Under the pieces are notes generated by a model. It had not been told where the DNA came from. It saw only the letters and a program-made list of their open reading frames with translations, and did no database searches. DNA of 25,870 nucleotides from UBA7446 sp965657545 (lineage in GTDB: Bacteria > Bacteroidota > Bacteroidia > Flavobacteriales > Flavobacteriaceae), in assembly GCA_965657545.1 (NCBI GenBank), contig CBFHOG010000019.1, positions 1-25,870 on the forward strand. Direction: 5' to 3'. Position numbers and translations under genes: made by a program. This document shows positions 1-6,943 of the stretch, one piece after another; within the stretch, counting starts at the first letter, position 1; each line of letters begins with the position of its first letter.

Positions 1-97
1 CTCCTGTGGTTTCGTTAACCGCCATAGCTGCTGTGCCACAAAACACCATGGCAAATGTTCCAATAAATTCGGCGTATATAGCTGAAAATTTTTGCAT
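1..97 (-). CDS. Aquaporin / MIP family channel, N-terminal fragment (runs off the left edge)
   Basis: Only the first 32 codons are in the window. They start at the ATG at 97-95 and read MQKFSAIYAEFIGTFAMVFC, followed by GTAAMAVNETTG. The pattern AEFIGTF..VF.GT near the N-terminus is the start of the first membrane helix of the aquaporin/glycerol facilitator family, which passes water or small solutes across the inner membrane. The NPA motifs that would prove the family lie outside the window. The gene sits 35 nt after the maf stop codon on the same strand. It has its own TAnnTTTG box (TAATTTTG, 109-102) ending 4 nt before the ATG. The family call is from memory of the sequence pattern and is fairly secure for so short a piece. 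Confidence 0.75.
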   Translation of the reverse strand, partial: MQKFSAIYAEFIGTFAMVFCGTAAMAVNETTG

Positions 98-101
98 ATG
101 A

Positions 102-109
102 CAAAATTA
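102..109 (-). promoter_or_regulatory. -7 box TAATTTTG of the aquaporin gene
   Basis: The minus strand reads TAATTTTG, a full match to the Bacteroidota -7 consensus TAnnTTTG, ending 4 nt before the ATG at 97. A transcript from it would be almost leaderless. I see no good -33 TTG at the expected distance. Confidence 0.5.
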
Positions 110-132
110 GCGCATTAAACTTTAGCTTAATG

Positions 133-705
133 TTATGTTATTTGGAAAGTAGAAAGCAACTCAAAGGTTTTGTGTGTGGGCAACCCAACAACATTGGTGT
201 ATGATCCTTCAATTTTTGTAATACCAACAAGTCCTATCCACTCTTGAATGCCATAAGCGCCAGCTTTATCGACTGGTTTATAGACTTGTACATAATGATT
301 AATTTCATCCAAAGTGAGTTTTCGTAAGGTCACTTTTGTGGTGTCGTTAATACACTTTTGGCTGCTAATATTACTTAAACACACCGAGCTAATAACTTCA
401 TGTGTTTTCCCCGAAAGTGAAGATAGCATTTGTATGGCATCAGATTCGTTTTTTGGTTTGCCAAGCGCTGTACCCTCGTGCCATACAATGGTATCAGCCG
501 TTAGCACAAGTTCGTTGGGCATCAATTTTTTTTGATGCGTTTGCCCTTTTAGTTTTGCCAAAAAATCAGGGATTGCTGCTCCTTTCAAATCTTGAGAATA
601 CACTTCATCAACATCAATGACGCGTTGTTCAAATGGAACATTCATCTGCTTGAGTAATTCCACACGCCTTGGCGATCCTGAACCTAAATACAGTTTATGG
701 CTCAT
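133..705 (-). CDS. maf: Maf-family nucleotide pyrophosphatase (septum formation inhibitor Maf-like)
   Basis: 190 aa, the usual Maf length. Maf/YhdE proteins hydrolyse non-canonical or modified nucleoside triphosphates to monophosphates in the cytoplasm (house-cleaning), and some arrest septation when overproduced. Visible motifs are LGSGSPRR at residues 7-14 (phosphate-binding start of the fold), LTADT at 68-72 with the metal/base Asp, LGKP at 81-84, SGKTHEVIS, DKAGAYGIQ, and GSYTNVVGLP near the C-terminus. The start overlaps the stop of the upstream HAD gene by 4 nt (ATGA), so the two are probably translationally coupled. It is the last gene of the DUF2520-HAD-maf set. Whether it prefers dTTP/UTP or m7GTP cannot be read with confidence from the sequence. 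Confidence 0.93.
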   Translation of the reverse strand: MSHKLYLGSGSPRRVELLKQMNVPFEQRVIDVDEVYSQDLKGAAIPDFLAKLKGQTHQKKLMPNELVLTADTIVWHEGTALGKPKNESDAIQMLSSLSGKTHEVISSVCLSNISSQKCINDTTKVTLRKLTLDEINHYVQVYKPVDKAGAYGIQEWIGLVGITKIEGSYTNVVGLPTHKTFELLSTFQIT

Positions 706-1229
706 TTGCTATCGTTGCGAGCGTTTGTTAGTGTTCCCCATTTTCCTTGCACTTTTAACACTTGTTCAATAACATCGCGCACACAGCCTTTTCCACCATC
801 TTTATGAGAAACATAAGCTGCTGCATCCAAAACTTCAGGGACCGCATCGTTTGGACAACATCCAATACGCGCCAAATTCATCGCAGCTATATCTGGAATA
901 TCATCACCCATAAAAAGTATTTCGTCATATGAGATATTGTGTTTCTCAGCATATTCTTTTAATACAGGTCCTTTTAGATGTGCGCCTAAATACACATCAC
1001 CAACGCCAAGTTGCTGTAACCGAAGTCGAACAGCTTCATTAGTACCTCCCGAAATTATAGCAACTCGGAAGCCTGCATGTAGTGCTGCTTTTACGGCATA
1101 GCCGTCTTTGGTGTTCATGGTCCGTACCATTTCTCCATCAGGGAGTATGGTAATTCCGCCGTCTGTAAATACGCCATCAACATCGAAAACAAAAGTGGTG
1201 ATGTGACGAAATTCTTTTTTATAGCTCAT
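702..1229 (-). CDS. HAD-superfamily phosphatase, KdsC type
   Basis: 175 aa, typical of the cap-less KdsC (3-deoxy-D-manno-octulosonate 8-phosphate phosphatase) family. HAD motif I is FDVDGVFTDGG with the nucleophile pair D16/D18. Motif II is IISGGTN. Motif IV is MGDDIPDIAAM with the metal-binding acidic residues. The C-terminus carries the family's KDGGKGCVRDVIE stretch. KdsC releases phosphate from KDO-8-P in lipopolysaccharide synthesis, but many Bacteroidota carry such proteins away from other kds genes and their true substrate is often untested, so no symbol is given. It overlaps the genes on both sides by 4 nt (ATGA junctions with the DUF2520 gene and with maf), which indicates one operon. 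Confidence 0.88.
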   Translation of the reverse strand: MSYKKEFRHITTFVFDVDGVFTDGGITILPDGEMVRTMNTKDGYAVKAALHAGFRVAIISGGTNEAVRLRLQQLGVGDVYLGAHLKGPVLKEYAEKHNISYDEILFMGDDIPDIAAMNLARIGCCPNDAVPEVLDAAAYVSHKDGGKGCVRDVIEQVLKVQGKWGTLTNARNDSK

Positions 1230-1978
1230 GTGTTATGTGTGTTAAAAATGGATTGACTTAAAATGCGATAGAGTTTAGCGTCCTCTTCAGACAAAACAGA
1301 AAGATGTTTTTTTTGCGTAATCGCGTCATTTCGTTTGGCTGGGCCAGTTTGTAATGCTGTTGCCTGATTTGAAAAGCTGCGTTCAAAGGTTTCTCTAATG
1401 AGTGGCTGCAGTATAGAAAAGGGGAGTGCTGCTTTTGCTGTAATGCTTTGACTTACTCCTATTAGATGATTACAGAAATTATTGGCAAATACAGCAGCTG
1501 TGTGTAGTTGTAACCGTTGACTTTCAGAAATTTGATGTACGCTTTCGCTTAGTTGAGACGCTATTTTTTCGAGGAGTTTTATATCTTTTTTATGTTTTGC
1601 TTCGATGCAAATGGGAATATTACTCCAATCCGCAGGAATAGTACTTTTAAAACTTTGCAATGGATAAAAAACGCCAATGCGTTTTATAGGATTTAATTGA
1701 TCCATAGATACTGCACCTGCAGTATGCGCTACCAGCACATCTGTGTTTTTGAGTTGTTCTGCAACATATGAAATGGCATCATCGGTAATAGCAATAAGGC
1801 ACAAATCAACATCTATACTTTGTTGGTACTCTGTGTAATAAGGTATGTTTAAGTTTTGTTTTGGAGGTGTTTTTTTTCTGCCAATCCATTGTACGAGTTG
1901 GGTGGTATTGCACGTCTCGAAGGCATGAACCAAATGAAGGGCAAGGTTTCCCGTGCCGATAAGTGCTATTCGCATCAT
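1226..1978 (-). CDS. Rossmann-fold protein with C-terminal DUF2520 domain
   Basis: 250 aa. The N-terminus MMRIALIGTGNLALHLVHAF holds a nucleotide-binding glycine motif (GTGNLA) of the NAD(P)-binding fold resembling F420-dependent NADP oxidoreductases. The middle has the family's AHTAGAVSMDQL and GVFYPLQSF stretches. The C-terminal half (from about residue 125, containing AAVFANNFCNHL) matches DUF2520, a helical domain like that of 6-phosphogluconate or ketopantoate reductases. No reaction is known for the family; an oxidoreductase role is only an inference. It heads the operon with the HAD phosphatase and maf. Two ATG codons are adjacent (1978 and 1975) and either could be used. A TAATTTTG box (1990-1983) ends 4 nt before the first. 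Confidence 0.85.
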   Translation of the reverse strand: MMRIALIGTGNLALHLVHAFETCNTTQLVQWIGRKKTPPKQNLNIPYYTEYQQSIDVDLCLIAITDDAISYVAEQLKNTDVLVAHTAGAVSMDQLNPIKRIGVFYPLQSFKSTIPADWSNIPICIEAKHKKDIKLLEKIASQLSESVHQISESQRLQLHTAAVFANNFCNHLIGVSQSITAKAALPFSILQPLIRETFERSFSNQATALQTGPAKRNDAITQKKHLSVLSEEDAKLYRILSQSIFNTHNT

Positions 1979-1982
1979 GGCT

Positions 1983-1990
1983 CAAAATTA
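1983..1990 (-). promoter_or_regulatory. -7 box TAATTTTG of the DUF2520-HAD-maf operon
   Basis: A full match to TAnnTTTG on the minus strand, ending exactly 4 nt before the ATG at 1978. It predicts a leaderless or nearly leaderless transcript. It is divergent from the ndk box at 2032-2039. Confidence 0.5.
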
Positions 1991-2031
1991 CAAATAAGTA
2001 AATACTTAAACGTGTGTTCCTCTAATTTCAT

Positions 2032-2039
2032 TAGGTTTG
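2032..2039 (+). promoter_or_regulatory. -7 box TAGGTTTG of ndk
   Basis: A match to TAnnTTTG, 9 nt before the ATG at 2049 and 15 nt before the ATG at 2055. An in-frame TTG overlaps the box itself (2037-2039) and so cannot be the translation start of a transcript made from it. Confidence 0.45.
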
Positions 2040-2054
2040 CACAAAATTATGCTC

Positions 2055-2474
2055 ATGAAAACAAACCAGACGTTCACGATGATAAAACCAGATGCGGTTG
2101 CCAATGGCCACATCGGTGCAATTCTAAATAAAATAACAGCTGCTGGCTTTCGTATTTCAGCCCTGAGAATGACACAATTAACAACAGCCGATGCAGAAGC
2201 TTTTTATGCAGTTCACAATGAAAGACCGTTTTTTGGAGAGCTTGTATCGTTTATGACAAGTGGACCCATTGTTGCTGCGGTACTTGAAAAAGAAAATGCA
2301 GTAAACGATTTTCGTACGTTGATAGGAGCCACTAACCCAGCAGAAGCTGCTGAGGGTACGATTCGTAAGCTGTATGCTACTTCAATGGGAGAGAATGCAG
2401 TACATGGCTCGGATAGTGATGAAAATGCAGCTATCGAAATTGCCTTTCACTTTTCGGGGAGAGAGCAGTTTTAG
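2055..2474 (+). CDS. ndk: Nucleoside diphosphate kinase
   Basis: 139 aa when started at ATG 2055, the normal length for the family. The enzyme moves the terminal phosphate of ATP to other nucleoside diphosphates through a phospho-histidine, balancing NTP and dNTP pools. The N-terminus is TFTMIKPDAVANGHIG. Substrate residues are seen in the RPFFGELVSFMTSGP region. The active-site His lies in the conserved ENAVHGSDS motif near the C-terminus, followed by ENAAIEIAFHF. The start at 2055 is chosen because family members begin a few residues before TFTMIKPDA; ATG 2049 would add two residues. The 3' end overlaps the convergent DUF721 gene by 4 nt, leaving no room for a terminator. Confidence 0.96.
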   Translation: MKTNQTFTMIKPDAVANGHIGAILNKITAAGFRISALRMTQLTTADAEAFYAVHNERPFFGELVSFMTSGPIVAAVLEKENAVNDFRTLIGATNPAEAAEGTIRKLYATSMGENAVHGSDSDENAAIEIAFHFSGREQF

Positions 2475-2767
2475 CGCAATACCAGTTTTTTGATACAATT
2501 TTTTTGAAGCCCTTCGTTTAGCATGGCTATAATATTGTCCTTGCCATAGCTGAGTTCTTCCCGAAGAACCGATGAGGTAAGCCCCACATAAAGTGTGTCG
2601 CCAGAAAGACGTACGGATTCGGTATAAGCTTGTACGCCAGGGCCTAAAAGCTCTGACCAAAGGGTTTCAAGCTTTGCGTTATCCAAGCCCGATTCTAATT
2701 TATTGGCTTTTGTAAACTGTTGTAACACCTCTCCAATTCCTTGCGGTTCGTCTTTTCTTGTGTTCAT
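2471..2767 (-). CDS. DUF721 / DciA-like protein (candidate DnaB helicase loader or operator)
   Basis: 98 aa. Residues about 8-95 fit the DUF721 (DciA) domain: a helical start (GIGEVLQQFTKANKLESGL), the W of LETLWSELLGPGVQAYT, then a strand-rich part (GDTLYVGLTSSVLREELSYG) resembling a KH-like fold, and the end IKKLVLR. DciA proteins are reported to act with the replicative helicase DnaB in bacteria that lack DnaC/DnaI loaders; a role here is inferred from the family. It is the third gene of the recF operon and overlaps the lipoprotein gene by 4 nt (ATGA). Linkage of recF and DUF721 is also known in the dnaA-dnaN-recF region of Actinobacteria. The target helicase gene, dnaB, is also in this window (16688-18202). 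Confidence 0.8.
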   Translation of the reverse strand: MNTRKDEPQGIGEVLQQFTKANKLESGLDNAKLETLWSELLGPGVQAYTESVRLSGDTLYVGLTSSVLREELSYGKDNIIAMLNEGLQKNCIKKLVLR

Positions 2768-3165
2768 GGCTCAAATCTTTTGTAATGAAAAATAACCCCT
2801 CTACTATCTTTTAGTTGGAGTTCGTTTTCGTTTAAATGTACAACTTCTTCTTGCCAACTGTGCTCTTGTCGAATATAAGTAATGAAACATATTTTTTCTT
2901 TGAATGAAATGGTGAAATCAACTTTGTCGTTTGTCTTGTTAAATTGATTGTTCAGAAGTGGCTTTAATTTTTTTCTAAATCCCTTTTTTTCATTTAATTC
3001 AAAAAAATCTACTTCGACAGCACCTATATAGGGTCTGCTTTCACCATTCGGTGCTTTAGCCTCTGTAATGACCCAATAGCCTTTAAGCAAGTCCAGATTT
3101 TCTTTCGTTACTTTGGGTGTGCATCCCAAAAGCAAGGCAAAAACAACACAGTAATAGATTTTCAT
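2764..3165 (-). CDS. Small lipoprotein with lipocalin-like domain
   Basis: 133 aa. The first 15 residues (MKIYYCVVFALLLGC) form a lipoprotein signal with the lipobox LLGC, so the mature protein would be lipidated at C15. The rest has the feel of a small lipocalin-like barrel: LLKGYWVITEAKAPNG near the start (G-x-W typical of lipocalin strand A), alternating hydrophobic strands, and SRGVIFHYKRF at the end. I recall similar short lipoproteins between recF and DUF721 genes in other flavobacteria, but no function is known to me. It overlaps recF upstream and DUF721 downstream by 4 nt each, so it is co-transcribed with DNA-metabolism genes despite being an envelope protein. Confidence 0.72.
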   Translation of the reverse strand: MKIYYCVVFALLLGCTPKVTKENLDLLKGYWVITEAKAPNGESRPYIGAVEVDFFELNEKKGFRKKLKPLLNNQFNKTNDKVDFTISFKEKICFITYIRQEHSWQEEVVHLNENELQLKDSRGVIFHYKRFEP

Positions 3166-4250
3166 AACTGATGAAGTTCAAAGGGTTGTTTTGTTTGTTT
3201 GATGACATCTGCAGTTCGTTCGGGGTGGGTATCTGTGATAAATAGCTGGCCAAAAGATGATTCGTGAACCAAGTTAATGATTTCGGCAACGCGTTGTTCG
3301 TCAAGCTTGTCAAAAATATCGTCTAAAAGTAAGAGCGGTGTAACGGCAGTTGATTTTTTTAGCATATCAAATTGCGCCAATTTAAGTGCAATAAGGAAAG
3401 ATTTCCGTTGCCCTTGGCTTCCAAATTTTTTAATTGGATAGCCGTCAATTTCAAAAGCCAAATCATCTTTATGAATACCTACGGTAGAAAATTGCGCTTG
3501 TTGATCTCTAACAGCAGCAGCTTCTAGCAATGCACTAAAATCACCATCTTTTAACTGGCTTTCATAAACTAGGGTAGCGCTTTCGTTTCCTCTGCTTATT
3601 GTGGCGTATCGCTTTTGAAAAAGCGGTTCAAAAGCGGTTAAATAATCAATTCGAGCATGGTGGATTGGAGTTCCAAGTTGCACCAACTGATCATTATAAA
3701 TACTAAGTGTTTCCTGTGCATTTTGTGCAAATCGTCCCATTTGCTTTAGCAGGGCGTTACGTTGTTGTAGTATTTTTTGATATTGGATAAGCTGCTGTAG
3801 GTATGTTTTATCTGCTTGTCCAATAAGTCTATCAATAAAACTTCTTCGTGTTTGACTTCCTTCGTTTATTAAATCAACGTCAGCGGGAGAAATCATGACT
3901 GTTGGGAGTAAACCGATATGCGCTGAGAGACGATTGTATTTTTTTCCATTTCGAATAAATACTTTAGACGCGTCACGCTTCAGTTGACATTCAATGCGTT
4001 CGTTATTATTTTCACGAATAAAGTGCCCTTCTATTCGCATAAAATCTTCATCATGATTAATGGTATGGGCATTTATGGAAGAAAAATAACTCCTGCCCAT
4101 GGCCAAATGATAAATGGCATCTAAGGTATTTGTTTTGCCTTTTCCATTGTTTCCAACAAAGCAATGAATGGGTTTTTCAAACTGGTATTCCGCAGATGAA
4201 ACATTTTTATAATGGGTGATATGGAGGGCGTTTAGCCGTAAACTATTCAT
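3162..4250 (-). CDS. recF: DNA replication and repair protein RecF
   Basis: 362 aa, the usual RecF length. RecF is an SMC-like ATPase that binds gapped DNA and with RecO/RecR loads RecA at stalled forks. Walker A is GNNGKGKT at residues 33-40. The ABC signature appears as KKFGSQGQRKSFLIALKLAQ. Walker B is PLLLLDDIFDKLD, and the end has the D-loop/H-loop-like LFITDTHPER. The N-terminus LRLNALHITHYKNV matches the family, supporting the ATG at 4250. It leads a three-gene operon with 4-nt overlaps (recF-lipoprotein-DUF721) and is divergent from the TPR-ribH operon across 99 bp. A weak box TATATTCG (4274-4267, one mismatch to TAnnTTTG) lies 16 nt before the start. Confidence 0.96.
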   Translation of the reverse strand: MNSLRLNALHITHYKNVSSAEYQFEKPIHCFVGNNGKGKTNTLDAIYHLAMGRSYFSSINAHTINHDEDFMRIEGHFIRENNNERIECQLKRDASKVFIRNGKKYNRLSAHIGLLPTVMISPADVDLINEGSQTRRSFIDRLIGQADKTYLQQLIQYQKILQQRNALLKQMGRFAQNAQETLSIYNDQLVQLGTPIHHARIDYLTAFEPLFQKRYATISRGNESATLVYESQLKDGDFSALLEAAAVRDQQAQFSTVGIHKDDLAFEIDGYPIKKFGSQGQRKSFLIALKLAQFDMLKKSTAVTPLLLLDDIFDKLDEQRVAEIINLVHESSFGQLFITDTHPERTADVIKQTKQPFELHQL

Positions 4251-4322
4251 GCCAAAAAGAAAGATGCGAATATAGCTACCAAAATAAACAATTTAGTGGC
4301 AGGGTGTATTGAATAAAAATTT

Positions 4323-4330
4323 TATTTTTG
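4323..4330 (+). promoter_or_regulatory. -7 box TATTTTTG of the TPR-ribH operon
   Basis: A full match to TAnnTTTG, 19 nt before the ATG at 4350. No clear -33 TTG is seen. Confidence 0.4.
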
Positions 4331-4349
4331 CCTTCATAACATTTTCAAC

Positions 4350-5105
4350 ATGGCGACGTACAAAAAACGCGGAGGTAAAAATAAAGCGGCACAACAACAA
4401 GCCCCAGAACAAGACAGTGTTACAGCTGAAGTGTTCACAACTCTTGACACTTCTGCAGGACGCGCAGAGGCATGGGTTGCACGAAATCAAAACTACATCC
4501 TAACAGGAATTGGCGCTGTTGTGCTTATTGTGCTGGGTTATTTGGCGTACATGAATTTTGTTTTAAAACCTCTTAATGAGGAATCTACAGATGCGATTGC
4601 GCAAGCGCAGTCTTACTTCAAACAAGGAATGCAGGACCCTACACTTCAAGATTCACTCTATACACTTGCACTTGAGGGTGATGGAGTGGCACCCGGATTT
4701 ATCGAAATCATTGAAAATTATGGTAGCTCAGATGCAGGTCAATTGGCTACATACAATGCTGGTATGATTTCTCTACAACAAGGCGATTTTGATCAAGCTA
4801 TTGCATATTTGGATAATTTCTCATCTAGTGACCCTGTACTTGGAGCACTTGCTTTGGGTGGTATTGGAGATGCTTTTGCTGAGCTAAATCAATTAGAAGA
4901 CGCACTAGGCTACTATCAAAAAGCGGCTTCTTTTGCTGAAAATGATTTAACTACACCCCGCTTTTTATTAAAAGGCGCTCAGGTGGCGTTGGCAATTAAC
5001 AAAAATAATGTAGCCCTCGAGCTCTTAGACAATCTTAAAGACAATTACGCTTCCGCACCAGAGGCTTCTAAGGTAGCTGTTCTGTCAGCACAAGCAAATA
5101 ATTAA
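4350..5105 (+). CDS. Membrane-anchored tetratricopeptide (TPR) protein, YfgM-like
   Basis: 251 aa. A charged cytoplasmic N-terminus (KKRGGKNKAAQQQ) is followed by one membrane helix at about residues 50-70 (ILTGIGAVVLIVLGYLAYMN). A periplasm-facing helical repeat region follows, with TPR-like signatures such as TYNAGMISLQQGDFDQAIAY and GDAFAELNQLEDALGYYQKA. The single-anchor layout is like YfgM, an ancillary partner of the Sec translocon and periplasmic chaperones in E. coli; the same role here is only an inference. It lies 3 nt upstream of ribH, an arrangement I recall from many flavobacteria. Start chosen at ATG 4350, 19 nt after a TATTTTTG promoter box. Confidence 0.85.
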   Translation: MATYKKRGGKNKAAQQQAPEQDSVTAEVFTTLDTSAGRAEAWVARNQNYILTGIGAVVLIVLGYLAYMNFVLKPLNEESTDAIAQAQSYFKQGMQDPTLQDSLYTLALEGDGVAPGFIEIIENYGSSDAGQLATYNAGMISLQQGDFDQAIAYLDNFSSSDPVLGALALGGIGDAFAELNQLEDALGYYQKAASFAENDLTTPRFLLKGAQVALAINKNNVALELLDNLKDNYASAPEASKVAVLSAQANN

Positions 5106-5108
5106 TAT

Positions 5109-5576
5109 ATGGCTACTGCACAGCATGGCACATTAGATTTGGAGTCTCTTCCTAGTGCGAAAAAACTTCGTGTTGCTGTGGTTGTGTCTGCTTGGAATAC
5201 ATCTATCACTGAAAATCTCTATAAAGGCGCTCTTCAAGTATTAGAGCAAAAAGGATGTACCAAAGTGCATCGCATTGACGTACCAGGAAGTTTTGAGTTG
5301 ATTTACGGATGCAAAAAAGCGCTACATGGAGGTTTTGATGCTGTTGTCGCACTGGGAAGTGTGATTAGAGGAGAAACAGCGCATTTTGACTATGTGTGCC
5401 AGTCGGTTTCTAATGGTATTAAAGAATTGAATCTTTTGGGTATTGCGCCTGTGATTTTCGGGGTTTTAACAGACGATACTTTTGAACAAGCTCAAGCTAG
5501 GAGTGGAGGTACATTAGGAAATAAAGGTGCTGAGGCAGCAGCAGCTGCCATCGAAATGGCGCATCTTTCTATTTAA
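5109..5576 (+). CDS. ribH: 6,7-dimethyl-8-ribityllumazine synthase
   Basis: 155 aa. The enzyme condenses 5-amino-6-ribitylaminouracil with 3,4-dihydroxy-2-butanone 4-phosphate, the penultimate step of riboflavin synthesis, usually as an icosahedral or pentameric assembly. Motifs: SAWNTSITENLYKGA (substrate aromatic and ribityl contacts), VPGSFELIYGCKKAL, ALGSVIRGETAHFDYVC with the catalytic His at residue 92, and GVLTDDTFEQAQAR near the phosphate site. The C-terminal Ala-rich helix (EAAAAAIEMA) is typical. It is the second gene of the TPR-ribH operon, and its end overlaps the convergent crtZ by 8 nt. Confidence 0.97.
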   Translation: MATAQHGTLDLESLPSAKKLRVAVVVSAWNTSITENLYKGALQVLEQKGCTKVHRIDVPGSFELIYGCKKALHGGFDAVVALGSVIRGETAHFDYVCQSVSNGIKELNLLGIAPVIFGVLTDDTFEQAQARSGGTLGNKGAEAAAAAIEMAHLSI

Positions 5577-6015
5577 AATACTTTATTGGAACCCACAGCA
5601 TACCAAAGCATTCTCCTTTGTTTTTACCAAGATGTTTGTGATGGATTTTGTGCGCTCGTCGTACGCCTCGCGCATAGCGGTTGTTTGCATTACGCCATAT
5701 TTTAAATCGCTGATGAATAAAAATATCATGCACCAAAAAATAGGCTAGGCCATAGGCGAATATTCCAATACCAATGGCAAGCCCTGGCGCAAAGTTATAT
5801 TCGCCCCAAAGAATAACGCATCCTGCACTGACAACAGCATAAAAAATAAAAAACAAATCGTTGCGCTCAAACCAAGAATCGTGGTCTTTGTGATGGTGGT
5901 CTTTGTGTAACGACCATAGGAACCCGTGCATGACGTATTTGTGTGTAAACCATGCCATAAACTCCATTGCAAAAAACGTGAAGAAGAACACTAAAATTTG
6001 GGCAACAATACTCAT
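5569..6015 (-). CDS. crtZ: Beta-carotene hydroxylase (CrtZ-type, fatty acid hydroxylase superfamily)
   Basis: 148 aa integral membrane di-iron enzyme. The histidine clusters are complete: HKYVMH at 25-30, HKDHHH at 37-42, HDIFIHQR at 96-103 and HKIHHKH at 122-128. The order and spacing fit CrtZ, which adds hydroxyls to the beta rings of carotenoids to make zeaxanthin, a usual pigment of Flavobacteriaceae. Hydrophobic segments surround the clusters (about 1-22, 52-70, 78-98). It follows crtB by 9 nt in the same direction, so it is in the same operon. No lycopene cyclase or desaturase gene accompanies it. The name sterol desaturase family protein is used for the same superfamily, but the short length and the HKYVMH start favour CrtZ. 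Confidence 0.9.
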   Translation of the reverse strand: MSIVAQILVFFFTFFAMEFMAWFTHKYVMHGFLWSLHKDHHHKDHDSWFERNDLFFIFYAVVSAGCVILWGEYNFAPGLAIGIGIFAYGLAYFLVHDIFIHQRFKIWRNANNRYARGVRRAHKIHHKHLGKNKGECFGMLWVPIKYFK

Positions 6016-6024
6016 GTATGTTTT

Positions 6025-6864
6025 TTAAAGTACATTAAATTGATAACGAATAAATGAGCGTGCAAGTACATCTGCTTTTTGGTAGTTTGGTACTCTAATA
6101 CGCTTCGATTTTATTTGAGTTGATGGTACTTTTTTGAGTTTTTTCAGTAAACGCATATAATATTTGTATGCGGTATATACGCCAAATTTGGCATCATCTG
6201 GGAGTTTGAAAATACCAGAGAGTCCATTCTTAAAATCCGCTTCAATTTCTGAAATAATCAGTTGCTTTGATTTTTCATCAAAACAATTCATGTCAACATT
6301 GGGGAAATAAGTGCGTTCAAGGTGATCGTAATCGGCCTTTAAATCACGTAAAAAATTAACTTTTTGAAAGGCAGATCCTAGTGCCATGGCAGACTCTTTA
6401 AGTGTGTCAAATAGCAATTGATCTCCTTTGACAAAAACTTTTAAGCACATCAAACCAACCACATCTGCAGATCCATAAATGTATTGTTTGTAATCTTTAT
6501 CAGAGTCATACACTTTTTTGGACAAATCCCATTCCATACTTTGCATAAAAGCGTTTATGTGTTCGCGATTGATGCTGTATTTGTGTACTGTTTCTTGAAA
6601 GCTATTAAGGATGGGGTTTAAGCTGATTTTATCATGAAGCGCATGTTCTAGATCTTGTTCAAAACGCTCAAATAATTCAGCTTTGTTGTATTGGTGAAAT
6701 GTATCTACGATTTCATCAGCAAAGCGTACAAATCCGTATATATTGTAAATATCCTGTCGTATTTCGTTAGATAGCATACGCGTAGCTAGGGAAAATGAAG
6801 TGCTGTATGACTCCGTAACAAGTTTGCTACATTGGTGGGACACCTGATCAAAAAGCGTTTTCAT
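6025..6864 (-). CDS. crtB: Phytoene synthase
   Basis: 279 aa. The enzyme joins two geranylgeranyl diphosphates head-to-head to make phytoene, the first committed step of carotenoid synthesis. Both Mg-diphosphate-binding aspartate motifs are present: DEIVD at residues 50-54 within GFVRFADEIVDTF, and DLKAD at 174-178 within QKVNFLRDLKADYDHLERTYFP. The N-terminal STSFSLATRML is typical of squalene/phytoene synthases. It lies 79 bp downstream of the MerR/B12 regulator and 9 nt upstream of crtZ. The 79 bp gap holds a long inverted repeat (6878-6926) and a weak -7-like box, so crtB-crtZ may have their own regulated promoter. Confidence 0.94.
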   Translation of the reverse strand: MKTLFDQVSHQCSKLVTESYSTSFSLATRMLSNEIRQDIYNIYGFVRFADEIVDTFHQYNKAELFERFEQDLEHALHDKISLNPILNSFQETVHKYSINREHINAFMQSMEWDLSKKVYDSDKDYKQYIYGSADVVGLMCLKVFVKGDQLLFDTLKESAMALGSAFQKVNFLRDLKADYDHLERTYFPNVDMNCFDEKSKQLIISEIEADFKNGLSGIFKLPDDAKFGVYTAYKYYMRLLKKLKKVPSTQIKSKRIRVPNYQKADVLARSFIRYQFNVL

Positions 6865-6877
6865 TTGAAAAATTTTG

Positions 6878-6926
6878 TTAAGTGTAAATATAACAGAAAA
6901 ATTATATACTTCTCATTTGCACTTAA
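6878..6926. repeat. Inverted repeat upstream of crtB (candidate operator)
   Basis: TTAAGTGTAAAT (6878-6889) and ATTTGCACTTAA (6915-6926) are inverted copies matching at 11 of 12 positions, with a 25 bp AT-rich spacer. The crtB-proximal arm overlaps a -7-like sequence TATATTTA (6892-6885, minus strand). The long spacer and lack of a T-run argue against a terminator. The neighbouring MerR-family regulator is the obvious candidate binder, but that is inference. Confidence 0.45.
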
Positions 6927-6943
6927 AAAATGTTTAATTTTAT

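Noticed and set aside
6865..6943. The inverted repeat before crtB as a Rho-independent terminator of merR
   Set aside because: The arms are AT-rich, separated by 25 nt and not followed by a T-run in the transcribed direction; an operator is more plausible.
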